Assembly: GCA_016868575.1 (NCBI GenBank)
Contig: VGGL01000020.1
Coordinates: forward strand, 1 to 35,073
From: Bacteroidota bacterium
GTDB lineage: Bacteria > Bacteroidota > Bacteroidia > Bacteroidales > FEN-979
Reading direction: 5' to 3'
Length of the DNA: 35,073 bases
Shown here: piece after piece, positions 7,605-18,300 of the stretch
How positions within the stretch are numbered: position 1 is the first letter of the stretch
Layout: each line of letters begins with the position of its first letter
Notes under the pieces: generated by a model
Database searches by the model: none
What the model saw: the letters and a program-made list of their open reading frames with translations, nothing else
Told to the model about the DNA's origin: nothing
Made by a program: the position numbers and the translations under genes

Positions 7605-8471
7605 GTGTCATCGGTGTTCCATAAATTCATAAGATCAGTCCCTTACAAACTTATCGGACTGATCGTGATTTTCGTTTTCATTTTCTCTTCCTGCACGATG
7701 GAGAAAAAGCTGGCAGGTGAATACCTCGCCTCAAAACCCAGGATCGCGCTACAGGTGTTGGCCCCTTATGTTGTTTACAAGAAGAATGTAAGGGATGATA
7801 AAATCGAGGATTTCGAAAAGATGAATCCCCGGCAGAAGGATTCTGCTTTGTTCTTTTCATCAAAGTACCTTCGGGAGGTGGATGATTCGGTCTACCTGGA
7901 GACCTTTGTGAATGCCTTTTTGGATGAGTTGAAGGCCTTGGGATTTGTTGTTTTCATGGAAGGAGATGCCGAGCGATTCCTTGCTTCCGGTTATCAGTCG
8001 TATGTGCTGAATATTGCCCAGATTGAAATGGAGGAGTACATTCTGCCGGTGGAGGACGATGAGGTTTTTGGGGATACGATCCGGTATTATAAAATGTTCG
8101 ACCTGGATGCGGTGGATGTGAATACCTGGTTTGAGCTCACACAACTCAATTCAGGGAAAGGGAGCCAGCGGGTTCTCTTTGGGAGTTATATGGTATCGGA
8201 CGATGTCGAGGGCGCGTTTTTCATCGATCCCCTGACCATGAATGTCCGCTACAAGTATGATCTTGACCCGATGGGACTTACTGACATCTACACATTAGCG
8301 AGGTATTCGGGGATCAAATATGCCGGTCATCTCTTTGATCTCTTCATGAATGAGTATATCCGGCAACAATATCCGGCAGACTTTCCGGAGCCCCGATTAT
8401 TCCATTATGACCGGTTCAGGCAAGCGTTCACTCCTGCCAATGATGAAGGTTTTATTGAAATGAAGCCTTAG
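7605..8471 (+). CDS. Putative lipoprotein of unknown function
   Basis: The 288-residue protein has a hydrophobic N-terminal segment (LIGLIVIFVFIFSSC) ending in a Cys at about residue 30, consistent with a lipoprotein signal peptide. The mature part is acidic and rich in aromatic residues, with no motif I recognise. Blocks such as YQSYVLNIAQIEMEEY and VLFGSYMVSDDVEGAFF suggest a beta-rich fold of a Bacteroidota-specific family, which is inference. The start is a GTG at 7605; a second GTG at 7614 is possible, and no ATG precedes the signal. The 3' end overlaps the convergent tsaD gene by 20 bp. Confidence 0.72.
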   Translation: MSSVFHKFIRSVPYKLIGLIVIFVFIFSSCTMEKKLAGEYLASKPRIALQVLAPYVVYKKNVRDDKIEDFEKMNPRQKDSALFFSSKYLREVDDSVYLETFVNAFLDELKALGFVVFMEGDAERFLASGYQSYVLNIAQIEMEEYILPVEDDEVFGDTIRYYKMFDLDAVDVNTWFELTQLNSGKGSQRVLFGSYMVSDDVEGAFFIDPLTMNVRYKYDLDPMGLTDIYTLARYSGIKYAGHLFDLFMNEYIRQQYPADFPEPRLFHYDRFRQAFTPANDEGFIEMKP

Positions 8472-9471
8472 CCCTGGCAAAAGGGGCAGATCCCTGGCTG
8501 GCAAAGTCTTTTTTCAGGTATTTAAAATATCCGGCTATCCCGATCATGGCTGCATTGTCGGTACTGTAAGCCAGCCTTGGGAGAAACACCTTCCATTGCA
8601 ATTCTTTCCTGACAATCTCCAGTTCATTCCGCAAAGCTGAATTTGCCGAAACACCACCGGCAATGGCGACCCGTGTGATGCCGGTCTGCTTGCAGGCAAC
8701 GATAACCTTTTCCATCAAAACCTTGACGATCGTGTGTTGCAGGGAAGCACACAGGTCATTGACATGGTGCTGGATGAATGCCGGATCTTCCTTCAGTGCG
8801 TCGCGCAGGAAATAGAGGAAAGAGGTTTTAAGCCCACTGAAACTATAATCAAGACCAGGAATCTGGGGTTCAGCAAACGAGAAGGCTTTAGGATTTCCTT
8901 CTTTTGCCAGCTGGTCGATAACGGGCCCACCGGGGTAGGGGAGTCCCATGGTCTTTGCGGCTTTATCGAAGCATTCTCCTGCTGCGTCATCCAGTGTCTG
9001 TCCCATAATCTCCATGTCGAAATGATCCCTGACCAGCACCAGTTGGGTATGGCCGCCGGAAACGAGCAGGCACAGGAACGGGAAAGCAGGTTTTTCCTGT
9101 CCTTCATCAATGAAGTGTGCCAGGATATGCGCCTGGAGATGATCGGTTTCCAGCAGCGGGATGTTCCTCGCAAGGGCAAATGCTTTTGCAAAGCTTACTC
9201 CCACCAGGAGCGATCCCATCAATCCAGGTCCCTGCGTAAAGGCAATGGCCTGAAGCTGTTTTTTATCTATATTTGCTACTCGGAAGGCTTGTTCGATGAC
9301 CGGGACGATGTTTTGCTGATGGGCACGGGACGCCAGCTCAGGTACCACACCGCCAAATTTTTCGTGGATCACCTGGCTGGAGATAACATTCGACAATACC
9401 TTGTCGTTCTTCAGAATGGCAGCCGAGGTATCGTCACACGAAGATTCAATGCCTAAAATGAAAACATCCAT
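8452..9471 (-). CDS. tsaD: tRNA N6-adenosine threonylcarbamoyltransferase
   Basis: The 339-residue enzyme transfers threonylcarbamoyl from TC-AMP to A37 of tRNAs reading ANN codons, as the catalytic subunit working with TsaB and TsaE. The Kae1/TsaD signature is intact: the N-terminal GIESSCDDTSAAI, metal ligands His111 and His115 in TDHLQAHILAH, the LLVSGGHTQLVLV strand, the AGGVSANSALR loop and the C-terminal metal ligand Asp305 in YSTDNAAMIG. The length is standard. It is transcribed divergently from the tamB-like gene with a gap of under 80 bp, and converges with the lipoprotein gene. Confidence 0.96.
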   Translation of the reverse strand: MDVFILGIESSCDDTSAAILKNDKVLSNVISSQVIHEKFGGVVPELASRAHQQNIVPVIEQAFRVANIDKKQLQAIAFTQGPGLMGSLLVGVSFAKAFALARNIPLLETDHLQAHILAHFIDEGQEKPAFPFLCLLVSGGHTQLVLVRDHFDMEIMGQTLDDAAGECFDKAAKTMGLPYPGGPVIDQLAKEGNPKAFSFAEPQIPGLDYSFSGLKTSFLYFLRDALKEDPAFIQHHVNDLCASLQHTIVKVLMEKVIVACKQTGITRVAIAGGVSANSALRNELEIVRKELQWKVFLPRLAYSTDNAAMIGIAGYFKYLKKDFASQGSAPFARAKASFQ

Positions 9472-9549
9472 CCGGAAACAAACAGCCGGCGAAGTTAATA
9501 AAAAGAAGCCATCAGGACGCTCGCTAAAATAGTTATCTACCCGACGGTT

Positions 9550-12500
9550 GTGTGCATTGCACTCATCGTCTCCCTTTATGCGCTACTCCGGAGTAGTGAG
9601 GTGCAGACATTCCTGGCCCGTTCCGCTGCCCATTACCTCTCCCAGGAACTCAATACCCGGGTTCGTATCAGCGGATTCGACATCACTTTCTTCCTCAATG
9701 TGACGATTGAAGGAGTGGAACTGGCAGATCAACATCAAAATGCCATTCTCTCAGCAGGTAAACTGAAGGTTGGACTGGAAGATATTGTCATGGGGCAGCA
9801 GTTCTCCAAGATCCAGCTCACCCGCGTGAGCCTGGAAGATGCTGTATTCGCATTGCGAACTTACAAAGGGGATAGCACCCTGAACCTGCAATTCATCATC
9901 GACCATTTCAGCCGCACCGATACTACACCTAAGGAACCAGGAAAACCAATGGAGATATTCATTTCCAGGGTCAACCTGAACGATGTCCGTTTCATGATGC
10001 AAAACCAAAATGCGATCATCACAGATACCGGCATGGACTTCACCAACCTCGATATTTCAGTTGACAGGCTCAAGATCACAGGATTCTCCATGATTGGCGA
10101 CACCCTCGCGTTCCACATCCGGGAGCTGGCCGTTAGAGAAAAATGCGGGTTTGAAATCCACCGGTTGCAGGGTGAATTCAGGTTTAGCCCGGCGTTCCTG
10201 ATAGCGCAGCAATTACGTGCTGAAACCAACAATTCGAAGCTGGACCTCGACTTCTCATTCAATTATGATAATTGGAACGCCTATGTTGATTTTCTGAACC
10301 AGGTGCACATCAAGGCTGATATTCGTCCGACACGACTCGCTTTGCACGACATTGCCCATTTTGCTCCCGACATCATCCAGATGGAAGACATCTTTGATTT
10401 CCATGGCTCTATCAAAGGTACTGTAAGCAATTTCAAGGCAAAGGACTTCTTTGTCAGATTCGGTGAACAAACGCTGTTCAAGGGAGATGTCAAGGCTTAC
10501 GGGCTTCCTGATGTCATGGAAACCTTTGTCGACCTGAAGATTGACTCGCTTCGCACGACGCTTGCCGATATAGAATCTTTCAAAATTCCGGGACAACCGG
10601 ATCACATTGTGATACCAGACATTTTTTCCAAGTCAGCCCTTGTCTCTGTGAAAGGAAATTTCACCGGCTTTTACAATGATTTCTTCTCAGATGTCTCCAT
10701 CGCAACAAATGTCGGTCATGCCCAAACACGGCTGTCAGTCAGCCAGCAGGCAGGGGTTAAAGACATTATCTACAAGGGATTCATCAGCGGAAGTGCCATC
10801 GACCTTGGCCTGTTGACCGGCCAGGAAGAACTGCTTGGCAGGGCAACCTTCAACGGAAATATCGATGGAAGCGGACTCTCGGCATCAAGGGCTGATCTGA
10901 AGCTTAACATCCACATCGACACGATCAATATCAACAACTACAATTACCGCGATATTGAGATCATCGGATCCCTGAAGGAGATGTTATTCAAGGGCGACCT
11001 GAACGTGCAGGACCGAAACCTCCAACTTTCGTTCAACGGCAATGTATCACTCGATGAGCACGACCCTTATTACAAATTCGACGCAGAAATACGGAAAGCA
11101 GATCTGCATCACCTGCATATCCTGGACAGGGACTCGATATCGACCTTGTCAACAGGGATCTCGGCCGGGTTTACCGGGTTGGATATCGATAGTCTTGAAG
11201 GATATATCCGTTTCGACACGATCCGATACACAGAGGGCAAGCAGAGACTCTTCCTGGATCACCTGTCGATGATCGCCACTTCCTCCCCTAAATACCCGAG
11301 GCTGGTGAAACTCTATTCGGATTACCTGGATGCCAACTTCCGCGGGAATTTCTCCTTCCGGCAGTTCATCCCTTCGGTGAGTGATTTCATCCGAAGCTAC
11401 CTTGCTTCTTTCAAGATGGATAGGGGCTTTCAGATTGTGGATACCGGTTTGGACCAATACGTGGAATATGATCTCCGGGTTAAAAATGCCGAACCCATAA
11501 CCAGGCTGCTGATGCCGGGACTATCCGTTCCCAGGGGAGGAGAGATCCATGGTTTCTTTGATGAGAAACGCTCCATCCTGGCCATGGATGGGCAGGTGCC
11601 TCTGATCCGCTGGGGCGACATCATCCTGGATGACATCCGCTTCAAGCAAAAGACCTTCCGCGACAGCCTTGTACTGGTAGCCCGCTGTATCGAGGCTTCC
11701 TACGAGCAGATCAGGGAAACGGATACCCTTCTCCTGGCGCTTGACTCGCTGACCCTGAGTTCACAGCTTCGACAGGACAGCATCCTCTTCCACCTTTTTT
11801 GGGATTCACCCTTCCACCACAAATCCTTCCAGAGTGACCTGATGGGTTACATCAGTTTTTTCGACAAGCCCAAAACAACCATCCATTTCGACCTGGCAAA
11901 CGTGATGATTGACGGAAGAGAATGGGTGATGAAACCATCTAACCTGATCATCCTCGATAGCTCCTTTGCGAAATTCTCAGATATCATGCTCTCACATGGC
12001 GATGAGTCGCTTACAGTCAATGGCACCATCTCAGATCAACGGGAAGATACCTTAAATGTCCTTTTCCACCGGTTGAATGTATCGAATGCCGATCTCCTCC
12101 TGCAGATGGAAAACCTCGACATTAACGGGGTTCTGGACGGAGAACTGAAGCTGAATGACCTCTATCGCAATCCGACGATACTGGCTGATGTCAGACTCAT
12201 CAACTGCGTAATCAACAAGGAAGCCCTGGGTGATGGAAAACTGGCCATTGAGTGGGACAATGAATCCGGCGCTTTTAATATCCTTGCCGGTGTCATCCGC
12301 CACCGCAACATCGGCACCAACACCCCTTTTCAACTATCCGGGTATTACTATTCCAAGAAAGAAAAGGATAATCTTGACCTGACCGCCACCATGAGTAACC
12401 TCAGTCTGTCTTTTTTTAATCCTATCCTGGTGGGTGTTTTTGATCATATGAAAGGATTGGCTTCAGGGCAATTTGCCATCACCGGAACCCTCGAAAAACC

Positions 12501-13980
12501 TGAGGTGAATGGATCGATGCACCTTGAAAACGCCGGCTTCCGGATCGCCTATCTCGGAGTTCCATACCAGTTTTCGGATGATATCACCATTAAGCCGGAT
12601 GCCATCACATTCGACAAGATCCTCATCACTGATTCGCTTGGGAATAAAGCGGAGTTAAATGGTAAGATCTCCCATCAGTACTTCAGTAATATACTTTTTG
12701 ATCTGAAGATCAATATGAATGATTTAGCTGCGTTCAACCGGACGGCAGCGCAAAACCAGACGTTTTATGGCAAGGCCGGTGCTTCAGGAAGTGTCTTTAT
12801 CACCGGGCCGCCGGATGATCTCTCCATTAAGGTGAAGGCGATGACAGATAAAAACACTTCCCTTTCCATTCCTATCAATACAACATATGATGTGGGACAA
12901 AGCGATTACATCACCTTCGTCAGAAAAGACATCGATACCATTGACCGGCCTCAGGCGTTCAAATCTGCCATCAAGGGTTTATCGCTCAACTTTGCGCTGA
13001 ATGTGACCAATGATGCGGAAGTGGAATTGATCCTTCCATCTCGCATAGGTAACATTACGGCGAGCGGCACCGGGAACCTGCTTCTCTCTTTGAATCCGGC
13101 CAGCAATTTTAAGATCAATGGGATATACCGGATCAGCAAAGGACAATTCTTCTTCCAACTGGGCAACCTGACGCGAAAGATCACACTCCGGGATGGAGGC
13201 ACGATACAATGGACCGGCGATCCTGTTGATGCCGATATCTTGCTTTCTGGCGTCTACCGTACCAAAGCCTCCCTGAAAGGATTGCTTCCTGAGGAGTCAC
13301 AGGGCACCAGCAGGATCAACGTCGATTGTATCGTCAGGCTGAGTGGAAAACTTGCCAATCCTGACATTCATTTTGGTATTGCCCTTCCAAATGTGGAAAA
13401 TGATATCCGGCAGATGGTTTTCTCTGTGGTTGATACTACCAATGACAATGAAATGACTCAGCAATTCGTCTACCTGCTGGTGATGAACCAGTTTAAACCG
13501 GTACAAGGGGTCGGAAGCGTGAATGTTGACGTCGGCGCAACTTCCTTTGGCCTGCTGACGAGCCAGGTGAACAACCTGTTATCCAAGATCAGCGACAATA
13601 AGGTAGACCTTGGTGTGAACTATAAACCGGGAAGTTCCAACTCTGGTCAGGAACTGGAAGTAGCCCTTTCCACACAATTATTCAATGACCGGCTGTTAAT
13701 CGACGGGGCCTTCGGGATGAATTATTACCACACCGGATCATCACAGAAAGCAAGCAATATCGTCGGAGATATCAATATTGAATACATCCTTACACACGAC
13801 CGCCGCCTGCGTCTGCGGGCTTTCAACAGAACCAACGATATCGACCTTCTCCTCAACAGTTCCCAATATACGCAGGGCCTTGGTCTCACATACCAGCGAG
13901 AATTCAACCGCTGGATCGAACTGTTCAGAAAACCCAAAAAGCGAATCCCATTGCCAGAAACAAAATCATCAAACTTTTAA
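9550..13980 (+). CDS. tamB: TamB-like translocation/assembly module protein
   Basis: The very large protein (1476 residues from GTG 9550) has one N-terminal membrane segment, a long run of repetitive beta-strand AsmA/TamB-like sequence and a C-terminal TamB (DUF490) domain. The C-terminal domain ends with the typical NDRLLIDG...INIEYILTHDRRLRLRAFNR...GLGLTYQREFNRW pattern. TamB-like proteins span the periplasm and help lipid or outer-membrane protein transport. The start is uncertain: the in-frame sequence from about 9502 (KEAIRTLAKIVIYPTVV) looks like the true cytoplasmic tail and start of the anchor but has no ATG, GTG or TTG before the stop at 9499. GTG 9550 is the first standard codon. 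A secreted T9SS cargo gene follows after 3 bp, suggesting co-transcription. Confidence 0.85.
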   Translation: MCIALIVSLYALLRSSEVQTFLARSAAHYLSQELNTRVRISGFDITFFLNVTIEGVELADQHQNAILSAGKLKVGLEDIVMGQQFSKIQLTRVSLEDAVFALRTYKGDSTLNLQFIIDHFSRTDTTPKEPGKPMEIFISRVNLNDVRFMMQNQNAIITDTGMDFTNLDISVDRLKITGFSMIGDTLAFHIRELAVREKCGFEIHRLQGEFRFSPAFLIAQQLRAETNNSKLDLDFSFNYDNWNAYVDFLNQVHIKADIRPTRLALHDIAHFAPDIIQMEDIFDFHGSIKGTVSNFKAKDFFVRFGEQTLFKGDVKAYGLPDVMETFVDLKIDSLRTTLADIESFKIPGQPDHIVIPDIFSKSALVSVKGNFTGFYNDFFSDVSIATNVGHAQTRLSVSQQAGVKDIIYKGFISGSAIDLGLLTGQEELLGRATFNGNIDGSGLSASRADLKLNIHIDTININNYNYRDIEIIGSLKEMLFKGDLNVQDRNLQLSFNGNVSLDEHDPYYKFDAEIRKADLHHLHILDRDSISTLSTGISAGFTGLDIDSLEGYIRFDTIRYTEGKQRLFLDHLSMIATSSPKYPRLVKLYSDYLDANFRGNFSFRQFIPSVSDFIRSYLASFKMDRGFQIVDTGLDQYVEYDLRVKNAEPITRLLMPGLSVPRGGEIHGFFDEKRSILAMDGQVPLIRWGDIILDDIRFKQKTFRDSLVLVARCIEASYEQIRETDTLLLALDSLTLSSQLRQDSILFHLFWDSPFHHKSFQSDLMGYISFFDKPKTTIHFDLANVMIDGREWVMKPSNLIILDSSFAKFSDIMLSHGDESLTVNGTISDQREDTLNVLFHRLNVSNADLLLQMENLDINGVLDGELKLNDLYRNPTILADVRLINCVINKEALGDGKLAIEWDNESGAFNILAGVIRHRNIGTNTPFQLSGYYYSKKEKDNLDLTATMSNLSLSFFNPILVGVFDHMKGLASGQFAITGTLEKPEVNGSMHLENAGFRIAYLGVPYQFSDDITIKPDAITFDKILITDSLGNKAELNGKISHQYFSNILFDLKINMNDLAAFNRTAAQNQTFYGKAGASGSVFITGPPDDLSIKVKAMTDKNTSLSIPINTTYDVGQSDYITFVRKDIDTIDRPQAFKSAIKGLSLNFALNVTNDAEVELILPSRIGNITASGTGNLLLSLNPASNFKINGIYRISKGQFFFQLGNLTRKITLRDGGTIQWTGDPVDADILLSGVYRTKASLKGLLPEESQGTSRINVDCIVRLSGKLANPDIHFGIALPNVENDIRQMVFSVVDTTNDNEMTQQFVYLLVMNQFKPVQGVGSVNVDVGATSFGLLTSQVNNLLSKISDNKVDLGVNYKPGSSNSGQELEVALSTQLFNDRLLIDGAFGMNYYHTGSSQKASNIVGDINIEYILTHDRRLRLRAFNRTNDIDLLLNSSQYTQGLGLTYQREFNRWIELFRKPKKRIPLPETKSSNF

Positions 13981-13983
13981 CCT

Positions 13984-15258
13984 ATGAGATATCTTTACTT
14001 CCTGACTTACATGAGCCTATGCCTCATGTCATCCGCACAGATCACCATCACCCAGGCCGATATGCCTGCTGCCGGTGACACCATCAGAATCAGCCTGACC
14101 AGCAACGTTCCCGGAAATTATACGTTGGCCGGAAATAGTGTGACGTGGGACTTTTCTTCACTGGAATCACAAAACCAACAAGTTGTTGAATTTGTCAGTG
14201 CTACATCAACACCGACCATCTATTGGCTGGTATTCACACCCAATCTTGTTACCAACCTCGCTTCCCCCGGAGGTGACATCCCCTTCCCAATGATGCCGGT
14301 GAGCAATTACTATGACTATTACAACAAAACGTCCGGAGCTTTTCAACATTGCGGATTTGCTTTCCAGATGAGTGGGATTCCGTTTCCGGTAAAGTATGCC
14401 AGTCCGGATGAATGGTACCAGTTTCCGCTAACCATGGGAAACACCTATTCATCGCTGACAACTTCATCTGTTGTTGTACCTGGAATGGGTTACTACGGTA
14501 CGAGCAAGGATCGACAGAATGTGGTCGATGCATGGGGCACAGTGATAACACCCTTTGGCTCATTTCAATCCCTGCGGGTAAAATCTGAATTGCAGCAGTT
14601 CGATAGCCTCTATATCGATTCACTGAATATTGGGTTTCCCGTGAACCGGGTGATCACGGAATACAAATGGCTGGCGGCAGGGATGGGTATCCCGGTGTTG
14701 ACGGTAGTCGAGGAAGGCCCTGCCGTGACAGCAAGATATATAGACCACTATATTCAGCCGCCGATCCCCCTGACGGTGGAGGTTTCACCGGACACAACGA
14801 TCTGCTTTGGGCAATCGGTTACCCTTGCTGCTGCAGCCTCAGGCGGTGTCCCTCCCTATAACTTTGTGTGGAGTACTTTTGAAATGACACCGGAGATCAC
14901 AGTCACTCCCGAGGATACTACATCATACTATGTCATTGCCTATGATGCAGCGCAAAACATGGCTCTGGATACGGCCGTGGTCAATGTCAAGGAATGTCCG
15001 GGATTCAATGAAATGGATCTCCATGGAGTAACAATCAATCCCAATCCCGCAAATGAGTATATGGAAGTAACCTTCCCCGCCGGCTTCCCTGACTGCATAC
15101 TCACTATCATCGATCCAACCGGAAAGATATTGGAAAAGCAATACCGGCAGGCTCCCGGATCCGTAAAGATGGATGTTTCGATGCTTCCTCCCGGCTTGTA
15201 CCTGCTGAAAATCCAGGCTGGAGAACAAAGAGGATTCCTGAAAATGATGATAAAATGA
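13984..15258 (+). CDS. Secreted protein with T9SS type A sorting domain
   Basis: The 424-residue protein starts with a signal peptide (LYFLTYMSLCLMSSAQ, cleavage near residue 19). The middle region of about 230 residues is not recognised. Near residues 258-335 is an Ig/PKD-like module (SPDTTICFGQSVTL...GGVPPYNFVWS). The last roughly 75 residues form a T9SS sorting domain: the INPNPANEYMEV opening, a central TIIDPTGKILE strand, then LPPGLYLLKIQAGEQ...MMIK. It should be exported by Sec, then across the outer membrane by T9SS, and anchored or released. It starts 3 bp after the tamB-like gene. Its own function is unknown. Confidence 0.85.
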   Translation: MRYLYFLTYMSLCLMSSAQITITQADMPAAGDTIRISLTSNVPGNYTLAGNSVTWDFSSLESQNQQVVEFVSATSTPTIYWLVFTPNLVTNLASPGGDIPFPMMPVSNYYDYYNKTSGAFQHCGFAFQMSGIPFPVKYASPDEWYQFPLTMGNTYSSLTTSSVVVPGMGYYGTSKDRQNVVDAWGTVITPFGSFQSLRVKSELQQFDSLYIDSLNIGFPVNRVITEYKWLAAGMGIPVLTVVEEGPAVTARYIDHYIQPPIPLTVEVSPDTTICFGQSVTLAAAASGGVPPYNFVWSTFEMTPEITVTPEDTTSYYVIAYDAAQNMALDTAVVNVKECPGFNEMDLHGVTINPNPANEYMEVTFPAGFPDCILTIIDPTGKILEKQYRQAPGSVKMDVSMLPPGLYLLKIQAGEQRGFLKMMIK

Positions 15259-15263
15259 GCCAT

Positions 15264-15319
15264 CCCCCGACTTTAGCCGGGGGTTGATGGCAAAAGAAAT
15301 CAACAACCGGGCTTTAGTC
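15264..15319. repeat. REP/BIME-like inverted pair in intergenic gap
   Basis: Two GC-rich palindrome-like units face each other between two genes. Unit 1 (15264-15283) folds as CCCCCG, loop ACTTTAGC, CGGGGG. Unit 2 (15299-15319) reads ATCAACAACCGGGCTTTAGTC and is a near reverse complement of GACTTTAGCCGGGGGTTGAT (15270-15288 region). The short stem core with CTTTAG and the head-to-head layout resemble REP/BIME elements. The first hairpin could also act as a weak terminator for the tamB-like/T9SS cargo unit, but it lacks a following T-run. Confidence 0.55.
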
Positions 15320-15331
15320 TCATATTAAGCG

Positions 15332-18300
15332 ATGACCACCGGAAACCTCACCGTATACCGCTCCTCCGCCGGCTCAGGGAAAACCTTCACCCTGGTGAAA
15401 GAATACCTCTCCCTCGTGCTGGAAGACCAGGATAACTACCGACATATCCTGGCCATCACCTTCACGAACAAGGCTGCCAATGAGATGAAGCAACGGGTAC
15501 TGTCAGGATTGAAATTGTTATCGGGGATCACACAGACTGCAACTGATAAAGAGACCAGAGATTATCAAAACCTCCTCAAAGCAGTAATTACAAAAACGCA
15601 CCTGAAGGAGCAGCAGATCAACCATCGTGCAGCCGACGTCCTGCAGCTCATCCTTCATAATTACGCCGATTTCGCCATCGGCACCATCGACAGCTTCTTC
15701 CACCGGGTGATCCGCACCTTTGCTTTCGACATGCACATCCCTGCCAACTTCAATGTGGAAGTGGATGCCGATGACATGCTGCAACGGGGCGTCGACCGAC
15801 TTATCGCATCAACCGGCCTGGATGAACAACTGACCAAATTGCTGGTTGACTACGTTGAATCCAGGGTGGAAGATGAAGCTGACTGGAGGATCACCCAGGA
15901 CCTGATAAAATATGCCAAGAACCTGCTGGATGATGAAGCTGTAGGGCGTATCGATTCATTAAAAAACCTGGATATCGCAGATTATTTCAACATCAGCAAA
16001 AAATTCAGAAAAGCTGTTGCTGAGTTTGAGCAGAAAGTAAAGGACATTGGCAAACAAGCTTGCAGCTTGATAGAATTATCCGGCATTCCCTATGATGCCT
16101 TTTTTCGCGGTACCCAGGGAATTGGGGGCTATTTCCGGAATATTGCTTCCGGCCGGTTTGATAAACTAAGCCCTAACTCCTATGTCGTTTCGACCATCCA
16201 GGAAGATAAATGGATGTCAGGAAAAGCTACGCAATCAGACAAGTCTGCGATAGAGTCCATCAAATCTGATCTGGAAAAATTTTTTCACGCCATCCGGGAG
16301 ATCATTGAACGGGAATATCAATTATACCTCAACCGGAAATTTGTAGGCAGGCATATATATGCGATCGGCACCTTGAACGAAATCGGCAAGCTGATCGATG
16401 CGTATAAACAGGAACAGAACATCATCCATGTCTCCGAATTCAACCGCAGGGTGGCCTGGAGCATCATCGACCAACCGGTGCCGTTCATCTATGAGAGATT
16501 GGGCGAGCGTTACCGTCATTTTCTGATCGATGAGTTTCAGGATACTTCAAAGCTTCAATGGCTGAACCTGATCCCGCTCATCGAGAATGGCCTGGCCTCG
16601 GGCTATTTCAGCATGGTCGTAGGCGACGGGAAACAAGCCATTTACCGGTTCCGGAATGGAGATGTCGACCAGTTTATCAACCTCCCGGCTTTACCCGGTT
16701 CAAAAAACTTCGCCTTGTCCAGGCAAAGGGAAAAAGTCTTTCGCGATCATTGCCGGGAGGAGCCGCTGGCCTTCAATTACCGCTCGCTTCCTGATATCGT
16801 GGCTTTCAATAATGATTTCTTTTCCGTCGTGAGCAGCGTCCTCCAGGTAGACCTCCAGCGGATCTATTCCGGGGTCGCACAGGAGGTTCCCGGGAAAAAG
16901 GAGGGAGGGTATGTCAGGGTTGAATTTGTCGGCAAGCCGGACGATGAGGATGACATCTCTGCGGAAGACCGGATGATCGAAAAAGCGTATGATCTCATCC
17001 TTCAACTGCAAAACGTTGACGGATACCACCTTGGCGACATCGCGATCTTATGCAGGAATAACGACAAAGCCAGCCTGGTTGCTGCATACCTGATGGAAAA
17101 CGGGATCGATGTGATCTCTGCCGAATCTCTGCTGATCAGCTCCAACCGGGAAGTGCGGTTCATCATCCATTTCCTGCGGTGCCTTCATGATCCGCAAAAT
17201 AAGATATCTGCTTCTGCCCTGGCATTTCACACCAGCCCCGAATCTGCAAACAAGCTCATTGCTGATCTGGTGGCAGCCGATGACAACCGGAGATTGCTTG
17301 CCCTTCTCCTTGATAATACTCCTCTATCAGCGTTGATGATGCTTTCACTCTATGAACTGTGTGAAGCCATTATCCGCCTTTTCGAACTGAATAAAAAACC
17401 ATCGCCCTACCTGCAAACATTCCTTGACCAGATACATCTCTTCTCGGCTTCCCACACCCAGGGTTTGGCGGGGTTTCTGCAATGGTGGGATGAACATGCC
17501 AACAAGCTTTCCATCATCGTGCCCGAAGGGATCGATGCCGTCAGGATCATGACGATCCACAAAGCCAAAGGGCTGGAGTTCCCTGTTGTCATCTACCCTT
17601 TTGCAGGAGAAAAGAGCATGCTTACCCGATCCTATTACTGGCGTGAGTTCGAAGACAACCTGGCCCCGAAGATGGATTATGTGATCCTTCCTTTCAAAGG
17701 ACTGAAGCAGAGCGCTTTTTCGGATGATTATGAGGAAGAAAAGCAAAGAACGCGACTGGATACCCTTAACCTGCTATATGTTGTGATGACCCGTGCGGAA
17801 GAGAGGCTGTACATCTTTTCGAAAACACCTTCGAAGAGTACAGAAAATGTCAATACCATTGATAATTCAGGAAAATACCTGGGGTATTATCTGAAGCAGA
17901 AAGGTCTCTGGGATGATGAACGGCAGGTTTATGAGTTTGGCGCAAAATCAGGAAAACGGTCAGTCATATCACAGCCGGGGCAGGAAGCAGAGATCCTTTC
18001 CGCCTTTCCTTCCTCCTCCTGGCAGCAGCAGGCGCACATCCGCCTCCGTGCACCGCAACATTGGGATTTCGCCGATCCTACCCGGAAGACCCGCTTCGGA
18101 AAGTTGCTTCACAGACTGTTGGCCGAAACCCATTCTGCAGATGAATTGCCTGATGCTATCCGGCGGCTTTCAGATATGGGCGTCATCCCTGCCGGCGAAG
18201 TGGCAGAGGTTCAACGTCAGGCCGAGCGGTTGCTCTCTGACCCGCTTGTGGCGCCTTTCTTCCAGCCCGGGTTGGAGATCCGTACCGAGGCGGAAATCCT

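Noticed and set aside
15264-15283. Strong intrinsic terminator
   Set aside because: The hairpin is followed by TTGATGG and not a T-run, so a REP-like element is the better reading.
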